A stretch of DNA of 64,000 nt from Coriolopsis trogii (Eukaryota; Basidiomycota; Agaricomycetes; Polyporales; Polyporaceae), in contig JAHYIO010000009.1 in assembly GCA_020543525.1 (NCBI GenBank), forward strand, positions 62,001 through 126,000, read 5' to 3'. The position numbers were made by a program, and so were the translations under genes. Positions 44,759 through 56,921 of the stretch are shown here, in pieces. Within the stretch, counting starts at the first letter, position 1; the number at the start of each line of letters is the position of its first letter. The notes beneath the pieces were generated by a model. The model made no database searches and was not told the DNA's origin. It was given only the letters and a program-made list of their open reading frames with translations.

Positions 44759-46360
44759 ATGAGCGACATGTCCGACTCTGCAACACTTGCATCAGTGCTC
44801 GAGACCCAGAACAGCCTACTCCAGGAGGCCTCGCTCGCCCTCCCGCACGAGTTCTCCCAATGCACATATCCTCTCGGTCCCATTCGGCAAGCAGTCTACC
44901 TTTGTCTCACCTGTACACCGTCGTCCCCCGATGTCCAACCCCGAGGCATATGCTCCGCCTGCTCAATAGCCTGCCACACGGACCACGAGCAGCTCGAACT
45001 CTTCCCCAAGCGCAACTTCCGATGCGACTGTCCCACGCGCGCTCTCCCCCACCCATGCACGCTGCACACGCACACTGAGGAGCCGAACGATAAGAACGAG
45101 TACGGCAGGAACTTCAAAGCCGAGTTCTGCAGGTGTGGGAGGGCGTACGATGCGGAGAAGGAGCGGGAGACGATGATACAGTGTCTTGCCTGTGAGGTGC
45201 GCTCGAATGGGTTCTATGCTGCCTGTGCTGACGCGGACACGCATGTAGGACTGGTTCCACGAATCATGTCTGAACCTCAGAGAGTGTCCATCTTCTCGTT
45301 TTCCATCCCCCGCCCTTGATGAGAACGACGGCGAGGCTCCTGTAGACGACGGCGCGTCCGACGCATCTTCCTCAGGGCTCCCGCCTCCTCTCATCGCTGC
45401 GGGGGAGTACGACGCCCTAGTGTGCAGTGCGTGCGTACGCAGGATTGAAGCGCTGCGCAAGATTGCTGGTACCCCTGGTGCTCTCATGGTCGTGCGCCAG
45501 TCCCCCTCCGAGTCGTGGACTGTCATTGGCAAGGAGGAAACGAAAGAGGCTGCGCCCATTGATATCGCCAACGGACATACGGAGAGCGGGACGAGTGAAT
45601 CGCAGCAATCATCCATTGGAGAGAAGCGTGAACGCTCCTCGTCTATTGCTGAGGAGCCACAGTCCAAGAGAGCACGCGTTTCCCCGGACGCTGAAACCAA
45701 AGCTACACCATGTCTCGCCCCTCAACAGGATGACAGAATCCTAGCTCTTTTCCGCGACCTCGAATGTCCTCCTAGCGAGAACCACGTGAAGATTGAAGGC
45801 ACAGATCCAGCAGAAGGCGGAGATGGGGCAGAGGGGGTTGAGAGGTATTATGGTGCCGGCGATGTCTTCCTCACGGATGGCTTCAGGTCTCGCTGGTGTC
45901 GTTGTCCATCTGTGAGATTGATTGCATTCTTATCCCCCGATGTGAGCAAGCGACTTACGACGGATTGACAGTGCATACCTTCGCTCGAGACTCGCCCGTA
46001 CCTATTGGAGGAAGAGGAAACCTACGAACCTCCTGAAGACCCTGACTCAAGTACGTCAACTCTCTCGGTAGTTCGTCATGTCACTCACTGTCTACTTCAG
46101 ATTTGTCGCTGGAGGAACTTGGAATGCGTGCATTGCAACGATTGCCACGCGAACAAGCAATCAATGGTATCATGGCATTCAACGCTATGCGGTCAGTGGC
46201 GCTTCTCTGTGTAGCTCCACGTTACTCATTCTGTGGCTACAGAGATGATCTCATGAAACACCTTCGGACGTTTGCAGAGCGAGGGGACGAAGTCACCGAG
46301 GCGGATATCCGCGGATTCTTCGATGCGCGCATCCAAGAAATCCAGTCTCGACGTCGTTGA
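44759..46360 (+). CDS. UBR7: UBR7-like protein (UBR box plus PHD-type finger)
   Basis: Exons 44759-45196, 45249-45911, 45972-46050, 46101-46191, 46243-46360; 1389 bases, 462 residues. The UBR box spans about residues 30-105 (CTYPLGPIRQAVYLCLTC, GICSACSIACHTDHEQLELF, RNFRCDCPT). A PHD-type finger follows (FCRCGRAYDAEKERETMIQC then DWFHESCLNLRE). The middle is acidic and disordered with a basic patch SKRARVSPD, a likely nuclear signal. The C-terminal half repeats conserved UBR7 features (FLTDGFRSRWCRC, YEPPEDPDS, LSLEELGMRALQRLPREQ, NGIMAFNAMR). UBR7 proteins are E3 candidates that recognise N-degrons or histone tails; human UBR7 acts on histone H2B. The intron at 46192-46242 is 51 bases with no stop, so its retention would keep the frame. 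Confidence 0.92.
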
Positions 46361-46785
46361 CGTTGGCCTTGAATATCTGTATTGCCTCTGGATCTGGATG
46401 TATTGTTTCGCCTTGGACGTATATGGAACCCGTGTGTTCAAGCGATCCTAACAGTCTGAGCTCAGTTTTTCCGACATGGACATAGTGCGCCTCCTCAAAG
46501 TGCTCCGGAATGTGGACCACGGTGGACAGTGCCCATTTTGCCGCCTTTTCTCCAGCAGTCAAAGCGTATCTTCGTCTTGTTACAGTCCGAAGGCTGGACC
46601 AGGGTGCAGGGCTTGTGTCCTGAGTGATCGTTTTGGGGGACGACACGGAAAGCGCCCGAGTTCTTTGGCCCGAGCGCGCGAAAGTGGCTAAACACGCGGA
46701 AGTCACGGGACCGCACAGGGCACGTGAGGGGTTGTTGATCGTGAGTAGACTTGAGCTGAGCCACGCTCCGGGCCCCCGCGCGCAT
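46293..46785 (-). CDS. Possible small gene, unidentified, antisense tail to UBR7
   Basis: The minus strand over about 46605-46360 reads like real protein: RRRYALTAGEKAAKWALST, VVHIPEHFEEAHYVHVGKTE, LRLLGSLEHTGSIYVQGETI, HPDPEAIQIFKANVND. A start ATG at 46785 (MRAGARSVAQLK) could be joined by an intron with donor GTCTAC and an acceptor near CCAG before the main block. The frame stays open to 46293 and would overlap the last UBR7 exon by 68 bases on the opposite strand. Size, a basic start and the lack of membrane segments would suit a small mitochondrial protein, but I do not recognise it and the splice structure is a guess. Confidence 0.35.
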
Positions 46786-46850
46786 CTTGAACTCCTTCCT
46801 CTACCATCCCCCAACCCCTCGCCTCAACTGACCCCCGCGCGATCCACACA

Positions 46851-47546
46851 ATGCCCCGTAAGGCCGCCACATCTACTGAGACTGGTGCGGAGCCCCGCCG
46901 CTCTGCCCGTATCAAGGATCAGCCCAAGCCTGAACCCGCCCCAAAGAAGGCCCCTGCAAAGCCCCGCTCCAAGAAGGTGAAGGAGCCCGAAGCTGAGGGG
47001 GAAGAGAAGCCCAAGTCTACCAAGGGCCGTAAGCGTACCGCGGACGAGAAGGACGCTGAGGATGGCGCTCCTGCCGTCAACGGCGACGAGCCCCCTGCGA
47101 AGAAGGTGTGTGTTCATGGTTATGACCTCTCCACCTCCTCGCTCATCGTCTGTTACCATCGCGTAGGCAAAGCCGGCCTCCAAGGCTGCCTCGAAGCCCG
47201 CGAGCAAGGCTGCGGCTGCTAAACCTGCCTCCAAGGCGTCTCGGGCTGGTTCGGCAAAGCCGGCCTCGCGTGCTGCGAGTGCAAAGCCTGCGTCGCGAGC
47301 CTCCGCGAAGCCACCTTCGACCACGAAGAAGCCCGCATCGCGTGCTGGGTCCAAGAAGCCCGCGTCCAAGGTGCGTGTTTGGGGATAGACAACCTCAAAG
47401 TCGATGGCTTATCGCACGACGTGCAGGCTGGCGCCGCTGAGAAGGAAAACAGTGCTGCTGCGGCCCCAGAGACTATTGCTGAGGAGCCCGAGGCAGAGGC
47501 AGCCGCAGGAGAATCTGGCGAGACAGCAGAGGCAGCAGAGGCGTGA
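46851..47546 (+). CDS. Small basic Lys/Pro/Ala-rich protein with an HMGN-like motif
   Basis: Exons 46851-47105, 47167-47370, 47427-47546; 579 bases, 192 residues. It starts MPRKAATSTETGAEPRRSAR and runs into IKDQPKPEPAPKKAPAKPRS. The core RRSARI followed by a Lys/Pro-alternating stretch and PKKAPAK copies the nucleosome-binding domain of animal HMGN proteins, where RRSARL grips the H2A-H2B acidic patch. The middle has repeats of the type AKPASKA/SKPASRA, like linker histone tails, and the end is acidic (EEPEAEAAAGESGETAEAAE), again as in HMGN. It should be nuclear and disordered. Homology with HMGN is not proven: low complexity could give convergence. The alternative is an H1-like or general chromatin protein. 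Confidence 0.75.
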
Positions 47547-48283
47547 TATATGTGTGAGTCGGGCGCAGTCGTCTCCTTTTGAGCTGTTCACTGACGTGAC
47601 GTGGCTCCGTGCAGCATACGAAGAGCCATGCCTCACTTGAGGCGATTATGCAACCCACATTCCTCGTCCGCTCTCGACGCCTCGCTTTTTATCTCTTCTA
47701 TTTAACTAAGCTGCACTACCCGGAACAAGCCCGCTCTACCCATCTTCCTCACGTTCCTCGAGTCCATTTGGATCTTCCCCGCCTCCTCAATCGTGCCGGT
47801 TTGTGTCCTCTGTACATGAGTTCAATCGGGTCGTGTATTCTCTCGTTCTCCTGTCGTCATCGTCAGTCGTCGCATTGCTGCTTGTCCTAGCCACTATTGT
47901 CGTGTTAGTACATGTACGTTGCGCTGTTATATTACTAGTCCGAATTGGTTTGAGCTCTGTAGGTACCAATATAAAGGCAGCTTCCGACCAAACATATCCG
48001 AGATTGAACACAGGGGTTGAGGAGGCGATCAACCTCTACAGACGTTCTCATACAATGATACATCCTCCGACCCGCCACTAGTACATACTAGTGCTGTGAG
48101 ATGGTAGGGGGCAACTTTGGGGTACACGAGGATCAAGGTTTGACATTAGGTAGATCGTCTTCTGGGCGTGGCTGAAGATACCATTACAACATGGGTGAGA
48201 GGCTACAAATATATCGAAAGCGACGAGAACACATCGACAAAGTCCGTAGGAGATATCCAAGTCTGTCCCATCGTACAAGCAAA
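47547..48283. other. Intergenic between convergent HMGN-like gene and POL2
   Basis: 3' flanks of both genes. A hydrophobic 92-codon ORF at 47803-48081 has no other support. Confidence 0.45.
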
Positions 48284-51200
48284 TCACCAGTTGTTCAGCA
48301 GCGTCTGTGCGCACTCCTATACGAGGCAAGAAAAGCCAAGTCAGTCATATATTCGGTGAGACGAGAGCGCAATGAAATGAAAGCACGCACCCTCAGCCGA
48401 CCCATGTTGTGCGCAAGGGCAACGTTCACGATCGTCCGAAGCTTCCGCCGGACCTCCGCCCGGTTCAGCGTAAGCTGGTAGGCGCCAGAGCACGCGCAGT
48501 GCCGCGAAACGTTGTCCGAGCGCACCTGCCCACATCGGGTACAGCGGAGGTCCTGTTGCGCGAACCGGCGCTCGCACTCGAACACATTGCGCATGAGCGC
48601 GAACTCGATACCCGTCCGGTCGTACTCGCCGCCGCACTTGGTGCAGAGCCAGCGCGCCGCGGCCGCGGCCGCGCCGTTGGTGCTGGGGGTCGGGAGCAAC
48701 GCGGGGTCGCGGCAGAAGTCGAAGTCCTTCATGCCGTCGCAGTGGCGGCATGGGACCGCGGAGAGCTTGAGGGGCTCGCAGGGGTTCTGGAACGCGGCTT
48801 CCGGCGCGAACTCGCGCACGCCGACGAGCTCGAGGAGGTTTCGCTTGAGGAGGCCGACCTCGAGCGTGTGGTCTTTGGCGAGAGCAAACACCGCGCAGCT
48901 GAACTTGACGAACTCGAGTGTGGGGTTGGTCAAGTGCAGGTGGGAGCCAGGGAGGAGGGGGAAGTCCCAATGTGCAAGCTCGGCGTCGTCTGTTAGGGCC
49001 TCGCGGAATCGCTCCTGGAGCCCACCGAGGACGCGAAGCATCCGTCTTGTGAGCTTTCGCGATACAAACTCGCGGCATGCGTCGATCTCTTCAGCCTTGG
49101 CCACGTCGCGGGGGGTCGCCTCGGGTGCGCCTTCGTTCTGGAGAGCCCTTAGAGGTACGCGTGTCGCACCTTGAGTCTTCTGCGCTGTGCGGAAGAACTC
49201 CACGAGGAAGTAACGGACGACTGCACGAAAGTCGGCCTGAATGGCTGGAGGAAGGAAGGATTGGATGTTCCAACGCATTTCGATCGCGAGCTCCTCCGGC
49301 GGCTCGAGGGCCAACGGGTCCTCGCATACCACCGCGCCATAGTTGGCCTCGTCCATGAACAACAAGAAGTCGTAGAAGCGTTCTGTGTGGAGATAGACGT
49401 GCTGGAACAGTTCATGCGAGGTGACCGCCGTTGTGATGTACGTCGCGTACGCATGAGCCGTCCCTGGAGGCTTGGATGTCACGAGGAGGATCCTGCTGAG
49501 GTCCGCGTACACCACATGTGAACCCAGTCGCTTGAACTCTGCGAGCATCTGTATGAACGTCTTGCGCATAAGGCCATGGACGAATCGGTGGATGCCGGTG
49601 TCATACATGTTCGACGCCGTCGAGCTGATCCACCGCCAGAAATGGTCGACAGCGATCGTGGCGGGGCTCTCGAAGTTGTTCTGGATCTTGTCCACCATCC
49701 ACATCTTCACGAGGGACTTGAGAATACTGAAAGTCTGTGGCGACACATTGGATTCTCCCAGACTGAGATCCTGCATAGTGTCGCCCTTCGAGTATTCGTC
49801 CAAAGTGCGTGACGCGTCGAAGGCAGTCGCGCCGCCACTTCCTTCGAGTTCGTTGACGATGACGGAGTGAAGAACAGCATCGACCGCCAGATTGCGCACG
49901 GTGATCTCGAGACAGACGTTAGAATAGCATCCTGGTGAAAGGAACTCGGTCTTGGCTAGTTCCTCTTGCGGCCGGTTGTCTTCTTCCACACCACCGAGGT
50001 CAGGCCGGTCTCCAGGTGACCACCAAAGCACGATGTCCTGTGTAGTGAGTCTCCGTGCGAACTCGATATCCGCCAGGAGGAGTGCTTGGTCGCCCTCGAT
50101 GTGACCTACAGGGACATCGTAGTAGTCTGCCATAGCAATGGTGCGATCGAGCCAAGGGCCAAGGGATAGATAGCGATTGACGAGTTTCTGAGCGACGCTC
50201 GTCTGCCACGGGAAGACGTCGAGGGAGTGAGGTGATTTCGCCTTAGACATGGACAGCACAGGGAACTTCGCGAGCTTCGGCGTGTGGAAGTCGAAGTAAT
50301 TTTGCTCCTTGCTGGAAGAGATGACGACAGTGTAAGATCGATTCTCGACGAGACCCAGCTCCCTTGAGATAGCCTTGAGCGCGGTAGCGTCGTTGCCATG
50401 ATAGGTGGTGTTAAAAGTCAATTGATCGGGATAATCGTAGGAAATGCTGGCGCCGACAGTCTGCTCATGTTTACCAAGCAGGTCGGCATAGAGGTCCGTG
50501 AGGCGTGGTATGGGCTGGCGACGGGTAGCGGGATCAACAAGATGAAGTTTCACGACCTCTCCTGGGATGAAGAGAGCAAAGACGTGTACAGGTGCGTTAT
50601 TGGAGCAAGCATGATAGAGGAAGATGTATTTCCCTGCTCGACCTTGGTCGAGGTATTTCCGTTTTGTTACAATCGGACCTGCGTGGCTCAATTGCGAAAG
50701 ATCGAAGCCGACCGTTTCGGCGCGGTTGAGGGTGACCGTCTTATCGTCATTACAACACGTCTTGCCGAGCCTGAGTATGGCACGCATGACCAATGGAAGC
50801 TACACGGACACTCGATGAGCTCAGTCTTTACCCGAACCTCGTGACTCTGCGCACCTGCAACTCATAGACCCCATCCACATTTGGATCATTGGTGATGTCG
50901 ATGAAGTGTTCGTGCCCCTCAACGTAAAGGTCCTCTCTTACGGAGATCTTGTAAAGATTGAGACATGGTCTGTCTCGAGGAAGGCTCCTCACGACCTTCT
51001 CGCACTGATACAGCTCGTGATTGAATTGGTCCTTCTTGGGTGTGCTGCGGAGGTGGATGTAGAACTCGCGGGGGATGCGAAGAGGGACTGATGAGAGAGA
51101 TCCATCGATGGAGAGCCAGAGCGTGAATCGACCGGGCGTCCTGGTAGGCCGGACCTGCACGATATCCCAATGTGTACTCTGCTTCGTCCGGACACCCCTG

Positions 51201-54200
51201 AACATAGCCGGCATGACGACGCTGGCAGAGGTATCGCCACGACGGTGCTTCCACCGCTTCCTCATAACCCGCACAAAGCTCGAGTAGTCCATCGTTGGGT
51301 CGGGGATGGATTCCGCGAATGCCTTCGCCGCCTCGTCTTGTTCAGGGCTCTCCTCTCGACGTGTGGGTTTGCGCTTCACGACTGCAACACGGAAGCCGCG
51401 TGGACGCTGGGACACACCGTCCTCCATATCGACGTCGAAACTCTGCGTCTGCGTCTGCGTCTCCTGACTCTCCTCCGCGCGCTTGAAGAAGTCCGTCACT
51501 TTGTGTTGGCGGAACTTGTCCTCCATTGCAACGACGCGACGGTGCAGCCAGTCTGGATGACGAATACGAGGGACAGGGTTGGCGACCTTCTGCATTGCGG
51601 CAGGGATGGTGATGAGCTTTTGAATGACGGACCCGAGTCGTTCGATGTAGTACTCCCAGTCGAGGATCGAACGGAGGTCAAAGTTGGTGAGGCTGTTGTC
51701 CTTGAGCCACTTCCGTAGGTAGGTGCGCTTCACGCTCTCTTCCGCAGAAAAGATGGCAACTGGAACGGCACGATCGGTGACAGGGGCCCCCATCGGCTTC
51801 GCGGAGATGATGAATTTGCAGGCCAGGCCCTTGTCCTTGACCATCTGGTCGCCCAAGAACTCAGCCAGTCGGCGCGCGGTACTGATCGAGGTCGACTTCT
51901 GGCCTCCATATTCTGCGAGAGTCTTCGACATGCTCCGATTCTCGGCGATAAGCTCCACGAGCTCGTCGTCCGCTAGGTCCTCGGCGTGGCTGAAGAGCAC
52001 GTCCAGCCAGCGGTCTGCGATCTGCGCGACGGCGGCGTAACATTCCTCAAGCGTTGTGCCCAGCAAGAACTTCTCGAAGATCTGCGACTGGAAGATCTTG
52101 ATGAGCTGCAGCTCTCCACGTCGCTTCACTTCGAACCCCTTGAGCTCCGCGAGAGAGCCATCGTCGTTGAAGACAGCATAACGCTTCTTGAGCAGCTTGT
52201 CTTCCTCCTTAGACGACGGCAAAATCATCGCCTTGTACGGGCCATCCAGCTCGAAGAAGATCGAGTTCTCGCTGTGCACGACGTACTCGCCCGTTTCGGG
52301 GTCGAGATCGTGGTATTGGTGGTTCGTGAACTTGGCGTGTACGAGGTGGTTGAGCATCGTGCAAGGGTACGAGAACGCGATCGCCTTCCCGTTCGAGAGC
52401 TTGAACTTGAAGTTCTCCGGGAATATGCCAGGAAGCATGCACCAGATACCGTCCGTGTCGAGCTCGAGGGGCCGCCCGATCTGTTCGACGAGCTGTCGCG
52501 CCATCTGGATGATAGTCGCTCCAGTGAGACAGGTGATGCCGGCCATCTCCATCGAATGCCATCGTGCACCCTTACGCATGACATAGCCGTAGAACGAGTT
52601 AAGGATGCACTTATGTGCCAGCTGCAGAGAGTCGTACAGAACGATCATCTTCTTCGCCTCGTCGACCTCAGCAATCGAACGGTGTTCGGAGAGAACCGTG
52701 TCGAGGTTCTTCTTCCACGTCTTGTGCAAGCCCTTGTACTCGTATCGACGGTCACGGAACCGCCGCACTGTATCAATGTAAAACGGATTCTCGCGTTGGC
52801 AGATGATGGCCTCGCGATTCTCAATCTTCGTGTCCTTGACCTTCTTGTAAACCCGACGCGAGTAGTCACCAAGACGTTTGTGAAGGAGTGCCGTCTGTTC
52901 TGATTCGGAGAGGTCGACGAACTTGCGCTGAGGACCGCCGGGTTTCCGTGGCGGGAACGTCTCCTGGTTGAGGGCATGCTTGATCATGTTGAACTCGTCG
53001 CGACGTGCGGGGAAGAACTCTCCACGCCATGCCCACGTCATGCGGCGGTCGCAAGTCTTCCCTGGGCGGTTGAAGTCGCATACCGCGCAAGTAGCCTCAT
53101 CGACGACAGAGTCGGGCTGAAGTCGATTGGACAACATGATGTTCGGATACATGGCTGCAACATCCAGATGGTAGATGAGGGGTTTGTCCATCCGCTGCGG
53201 GTTGTCTCGCATCTCCTCGAGTTTTTCCAGGATCTGGCTTTTGACCTCGTCGTAATTCCTAACCGCCTCGAGGGACCCTTTCGACTCTTCGACGATACAA
53301 AACGTGAGAGCGGCATCGAGTTGGTCAATAAGCTGTGCGACAAGAAGTTCAGCTATTTGACGGTGAGCAATCATGAGTTCCTACTTACCTCCTGAACCGC
53401 AGTAGGCTCGATCTTGAAATGGGTCAAAATGTCGCTGCGGAACACGCCGGCTTCAAGAGCCTCGACGTGGCCACCGACGTACGTCTCTGAAGCGACCAGG
53501 TGCCCCTCATACATTGTGCCGTGTGTCTCCTCGTGTCTATTGGGCATGATGACGTGGCCTCGGAATGCTTCCACCTGTGATAGTGATGAATACCTGCGAC
53601 TGTAGTCAAGCAGAGAGAATCACGCACCATGAGCAGTGTCTCGCACAAGGTACCACTACCCTTCCGCAAGACCTCGTCTCCGCGTAATGGAATGATGGTG
53701 CAAAGCGAGAAGATGAAAGGATGCACGTATTTCATGTAGAGGTAGTAGGTCGCAACGGCATCGGAAACGGAGTACTGCGCGAGTATCTGGGGTTGTTCCA
53801 TGGCGTATCTGTGGTAATCTTAGTTGAGACGGCCATAACAGCTCGTTGACAAACAACGCACGGTGTCATGAGCTCTGGGTCGAGTTCAATAGGGTCATAG
53901 CCCAGCTTCGCCGTCGTCACGGCTTTCAAGCCCTGACTACCTTGTGGAAGGTAGGAGTCACGCTTGACCCACCGGAAGCAGTCCATATGCACGCAACACC
54001 GGCTCTTGAACTCGTCCTCAGAGTCCTTGGCAAAACCGGTCTCGAGAAACATGTCTATCCCATGCACTTTTGCGCGGGCACAGAGGAACGGGAAATCGAA
54101 GAAGTCACCGTTGAACGTGGCCATCACTGTGGGCTTCACGTCCTGTATATGGGAGAAGAAACGACGAATCACAGCAGGCTGACCCCAATCGAGACTCAGA

Positions 54201-55470
54201 TGATGTTTCATGCGCATATAAGCCGAGACTCACCTCGTCCGGTTCGTTAAAGACCGTGAACGGGCCCTCGTAGCCCTCCTTTGGCGTATACTCGAAGTCC
54301 TCAATGTCCTCACTGACGATGTCGCGGTTGGTGATGAGAAAACCCTGGCCGTCGACCATGTACGAGATCATCATGACCTGGTCGATCGCCTGGTCCGGGA
54401 ACTTGAGCGGTGCCTTCGTCGTCTCAATATCGTATGCCATGACCACGGGGTCCGGACGCTTGACGCGCTCCGTGAGTTCCTTGAAAGCGGGCTGGCCCGT
54501 GGTGAACGAGATAGAGTACCACAAACCGACCCGAATCTCGTTGTCCATGGCCACACGCAGGTAGTACGGCACGTCGTACTCGCGGATATCTATGATGCCT
54601 TCACGGGGGTCCCTATCACGTCCTGCTCCCCAGCGAGAGGGGCCTGCCTGCGACTCCCCGTCGGCCGCCCATTCGCCTTCCAGTTCGATGTTCGTTGCCG
54701 CGGCGGACGTCGCGTTCACGACCTCGGCGTAGGCGTCGACGGCATCGAGCTTCGCGCTGTTGGCGAGTGCGAGGGGCATGATATCTCGCCGAACGGTCAA
54801 GAGATCAGATACGTTGCGGAAGTGTAGCTGGAGGAATAGTCGTTTGTGACCCATGAGATGGTTAGGCATCTGGAGGTCCTCCTTCCGCTCCCGGGTTATG
54901 CGGACGATTATTCCTTCGTATTTCTTCATCAGCCACTCTTCGATCGTCGTCTCCATTCCAGCCTATTCATTTTCAGTCAAGTGTGGAGTTCTGCGACGGA
55001 CCGACGTACCTTGCATGCGATGTAAAAGTAGGGCTCGTACTGCAACGTACACTTGAACATCCCGCCATCATCTTGTATGAAGTAGAAGTCAACTGCGGCT
55101 TTCCCTCCCGGCCAATCTGGGTCTTTCACTAAGGTCTAATGCGAAAAGGTTTAGATCATATGAGAATCCGCAGGAGCAGCAGACGCACCGGGTGCATGTT
55201 GATCAACCAGCCCTCTCGAGGAGCACCCTCTGACACGCGTGCAAAACCCAGCTTCTCATCGACTTCATCACTCGTCTTCACTTGCTCAAACCGTTCTGCA
55301 AGCTGGTTTCCCTCTTCGTCTCGCTGGAGTTGTGCTTCGGAAGGACCTGTCCCTCCGCCGCGTCCGCGACCGCGTCCTCTGCCGCCCCGGAAAGAAGTGT
55401 TGTTGCCTCGATAACCAAAGCGCGAGTTGCCTCTGCCGCCCCTCTTAAAGGAGCCGGAGCCTCTCGCCAT
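48284..55470 (-). CDS. POL2: DNA polymerase epsilon catalytic subunit
   Basis: Nine exons: 55470-55189, 55135-55010, 54962-54234, 54178-53862, 53808-53628, 53574-53389, 53332-50832, 50770-48391, 48316-48284; 6735 bases, 2244 residues, the usual length. It is the leading-strand replicase and proofreading exonuclease. The N-terminus is RG-rich. Exo [14 protein letters not shown] is near residue 314, then Exo [11 protein letters not shown] and Exo [23 protein letters not shown]. Polymerase motifs: [18 protein letters not shown] (about 664), the epsilon P-domain text [44 protein letters not shown], and [19 protein letters not shown]-binding box QHKVTDFF is near 1216, before a QTQTQTQ run. The inactive C-terminal polymerase half follows, then CysA ([13 protein letters not shown]) and CysB (CTRCGQ to HCAC) zinc sites. 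The last exon codes ten residues. Confidence 0.98.
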
Positions 55471-55717
55471 CTTTGGTGAGATATAGGAGAAGATACAAGG
55501 GAGCGAAGGATCGAGACGAGGGGTCGGGACAAAACAGGCCAGCACAAGGCGCCAACAGGCTCGCGTCGCAGCTAATTGTGACCAGACGCGTCAATGTGAC
55601 AGACGCCAACTGTCACGGATTAATCACACCATTCCGCGGCCTGACGAGCATGCAGGTCAAGCGTTGTTTCCTTCTATATATTACATGGGCCTCGGAAAAC
55701 AGCTGTGAGGTAATAGA

Positions 55718-56921
55718 CTAATCATAGCACAAGCCGCCGTCCACCAGGTACTGGTGAGAGAATCAGTATGAGGTCGTCACAATCGCATGGCAATGCAGCT
55801 CGACTTACACTTTGACCTGAACACGGACGGCATATCAGCATGGAGATATAAGGTCAAGACAAGCAATCAGCCTACCTGTTATGAAGCTCGCGTCGTCAGA
55901 GACGAGGAATGACACAAGCTTTGCAACATCCTCCGGCTGACCCAGGCGGCCAAGGGCATTGATGCTATTGAACTACATTCCCAACGGGCATATATCAATA
56001 CTGATTATGGTACTGAAAGAAGGCATAACTCACGGACTGCGTCCATGACCCTTTCGGTTGTCCGGTTTTTGAAGTATGATACTCGTCCAGCTGCGCCACT
56101 GCAAAACGAAATGCTGTTGAGTTGTTGTCGTCTACTCATGCGGAGCCAAAATACAGACTCAAGGGAGTGTCGATGACGCCTGGGGCAAACGCGTTCACTG
56201 TGATGCCGTACTTGCCATAGTCCATCGCAGCGCATTGGGTCATGCCTCGGATAGCGAACTTTGTACCGCTGTAGATAGCCTGCTCTGGCAATCCTACAGA
56301 GAGATGTCAGTAACGATTGGAATCACCCTCGAAGGGTGGAACGCAAGAGACTTACCCTTCTTGCTGGCAATGGACGCAGCGCCAACAATCCGCCCACCCT
56401 TGCCCTGCTTGATCAGCTGGATTGCTGCGTATTTGTAGCAGAAGAAGGTCCCCTTGAAATTCACGCCGATCAACCTGTCCATCTCCTCCGTGGGAGCTGC
56501 GAGCCAGGGCATTAATGAAACACTTTCAGACGCAAGATGACAATACCATGAATGTACTTTCGTGCAGTACCCGGTTCATCGAGACGCCAGCATTCGCAAT
56601 CATCTGCCAGGGCAAAGTGTCAGCGAGATCACTAAAGCAGCGGGTTTTGCATACCGCGTAGAGACTTCCTAGCTCTTGCACCACAGTATCAACCAGTCTC
56701 TTCACGTCATCTTCCTCAGCGACGCTACCGGTTACCTTGACCACCCGCACGCCATACTCCTTCTCGATGGTGGCGGCAAGTTCGTCGAGTTTCCCTTGAG
56801 TTCGTGGGAGGTCGAAGAGCCCAAGGTCGAAACCGTCCTTCGCTAGGCGGAGAGCGATGCCACGGCCAATGCCCTCAGCAGCCCCAGTGATGATAGCAAC
56901 GCGCCTTGAGTTGGTAGACAT
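55718..56921 (-). CDS. Short-chain dehydrogenase/reductase, acetoin/diacetyl reductase-like
   Basis: Eight exons: 56921-56655, 56603-56558, 56496-56356, 56293-56159, 56098-56034, 55972-55876, 55816-55809, 55750-55718; 792 bases, 263 residues. Classical SDR features in order: [10 protein letters not shown] (cofactor loop) near residue 10, an acidic Asp in LGLFDLPRT that favours NAD(H), [30 protein letters not shown] (catalytic Ser) and [10 protein letters not shown] (Tyr/Lys), then [13 protein letters not shown]. The end, [15 protein letters not shown], is the SDR C-terminal motif. The closest known type is meso-butanediol/acetoin reductase, but substrate cannot be fixed from sequence. Exon 7 is only 8 bases (it supplies GQS), and exon 4 uses donor GTCTGT. 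The start at 56921 is preferred over 56957 because homologues start close to the Rossmann strand. Confidence 0.9.

Noticed and set aside
47803..48081. 92-codon ORF with hydrophobic stretches
   Set aside because: No promoter, splice or homology support; lies in the 3' gap between two convergent genes.
51986..52903. 305-codon plus-strand ORF
   Set aside because: Antisense to the polymerase domain of POL2, whose motifs leave no doubt about the coding strand.
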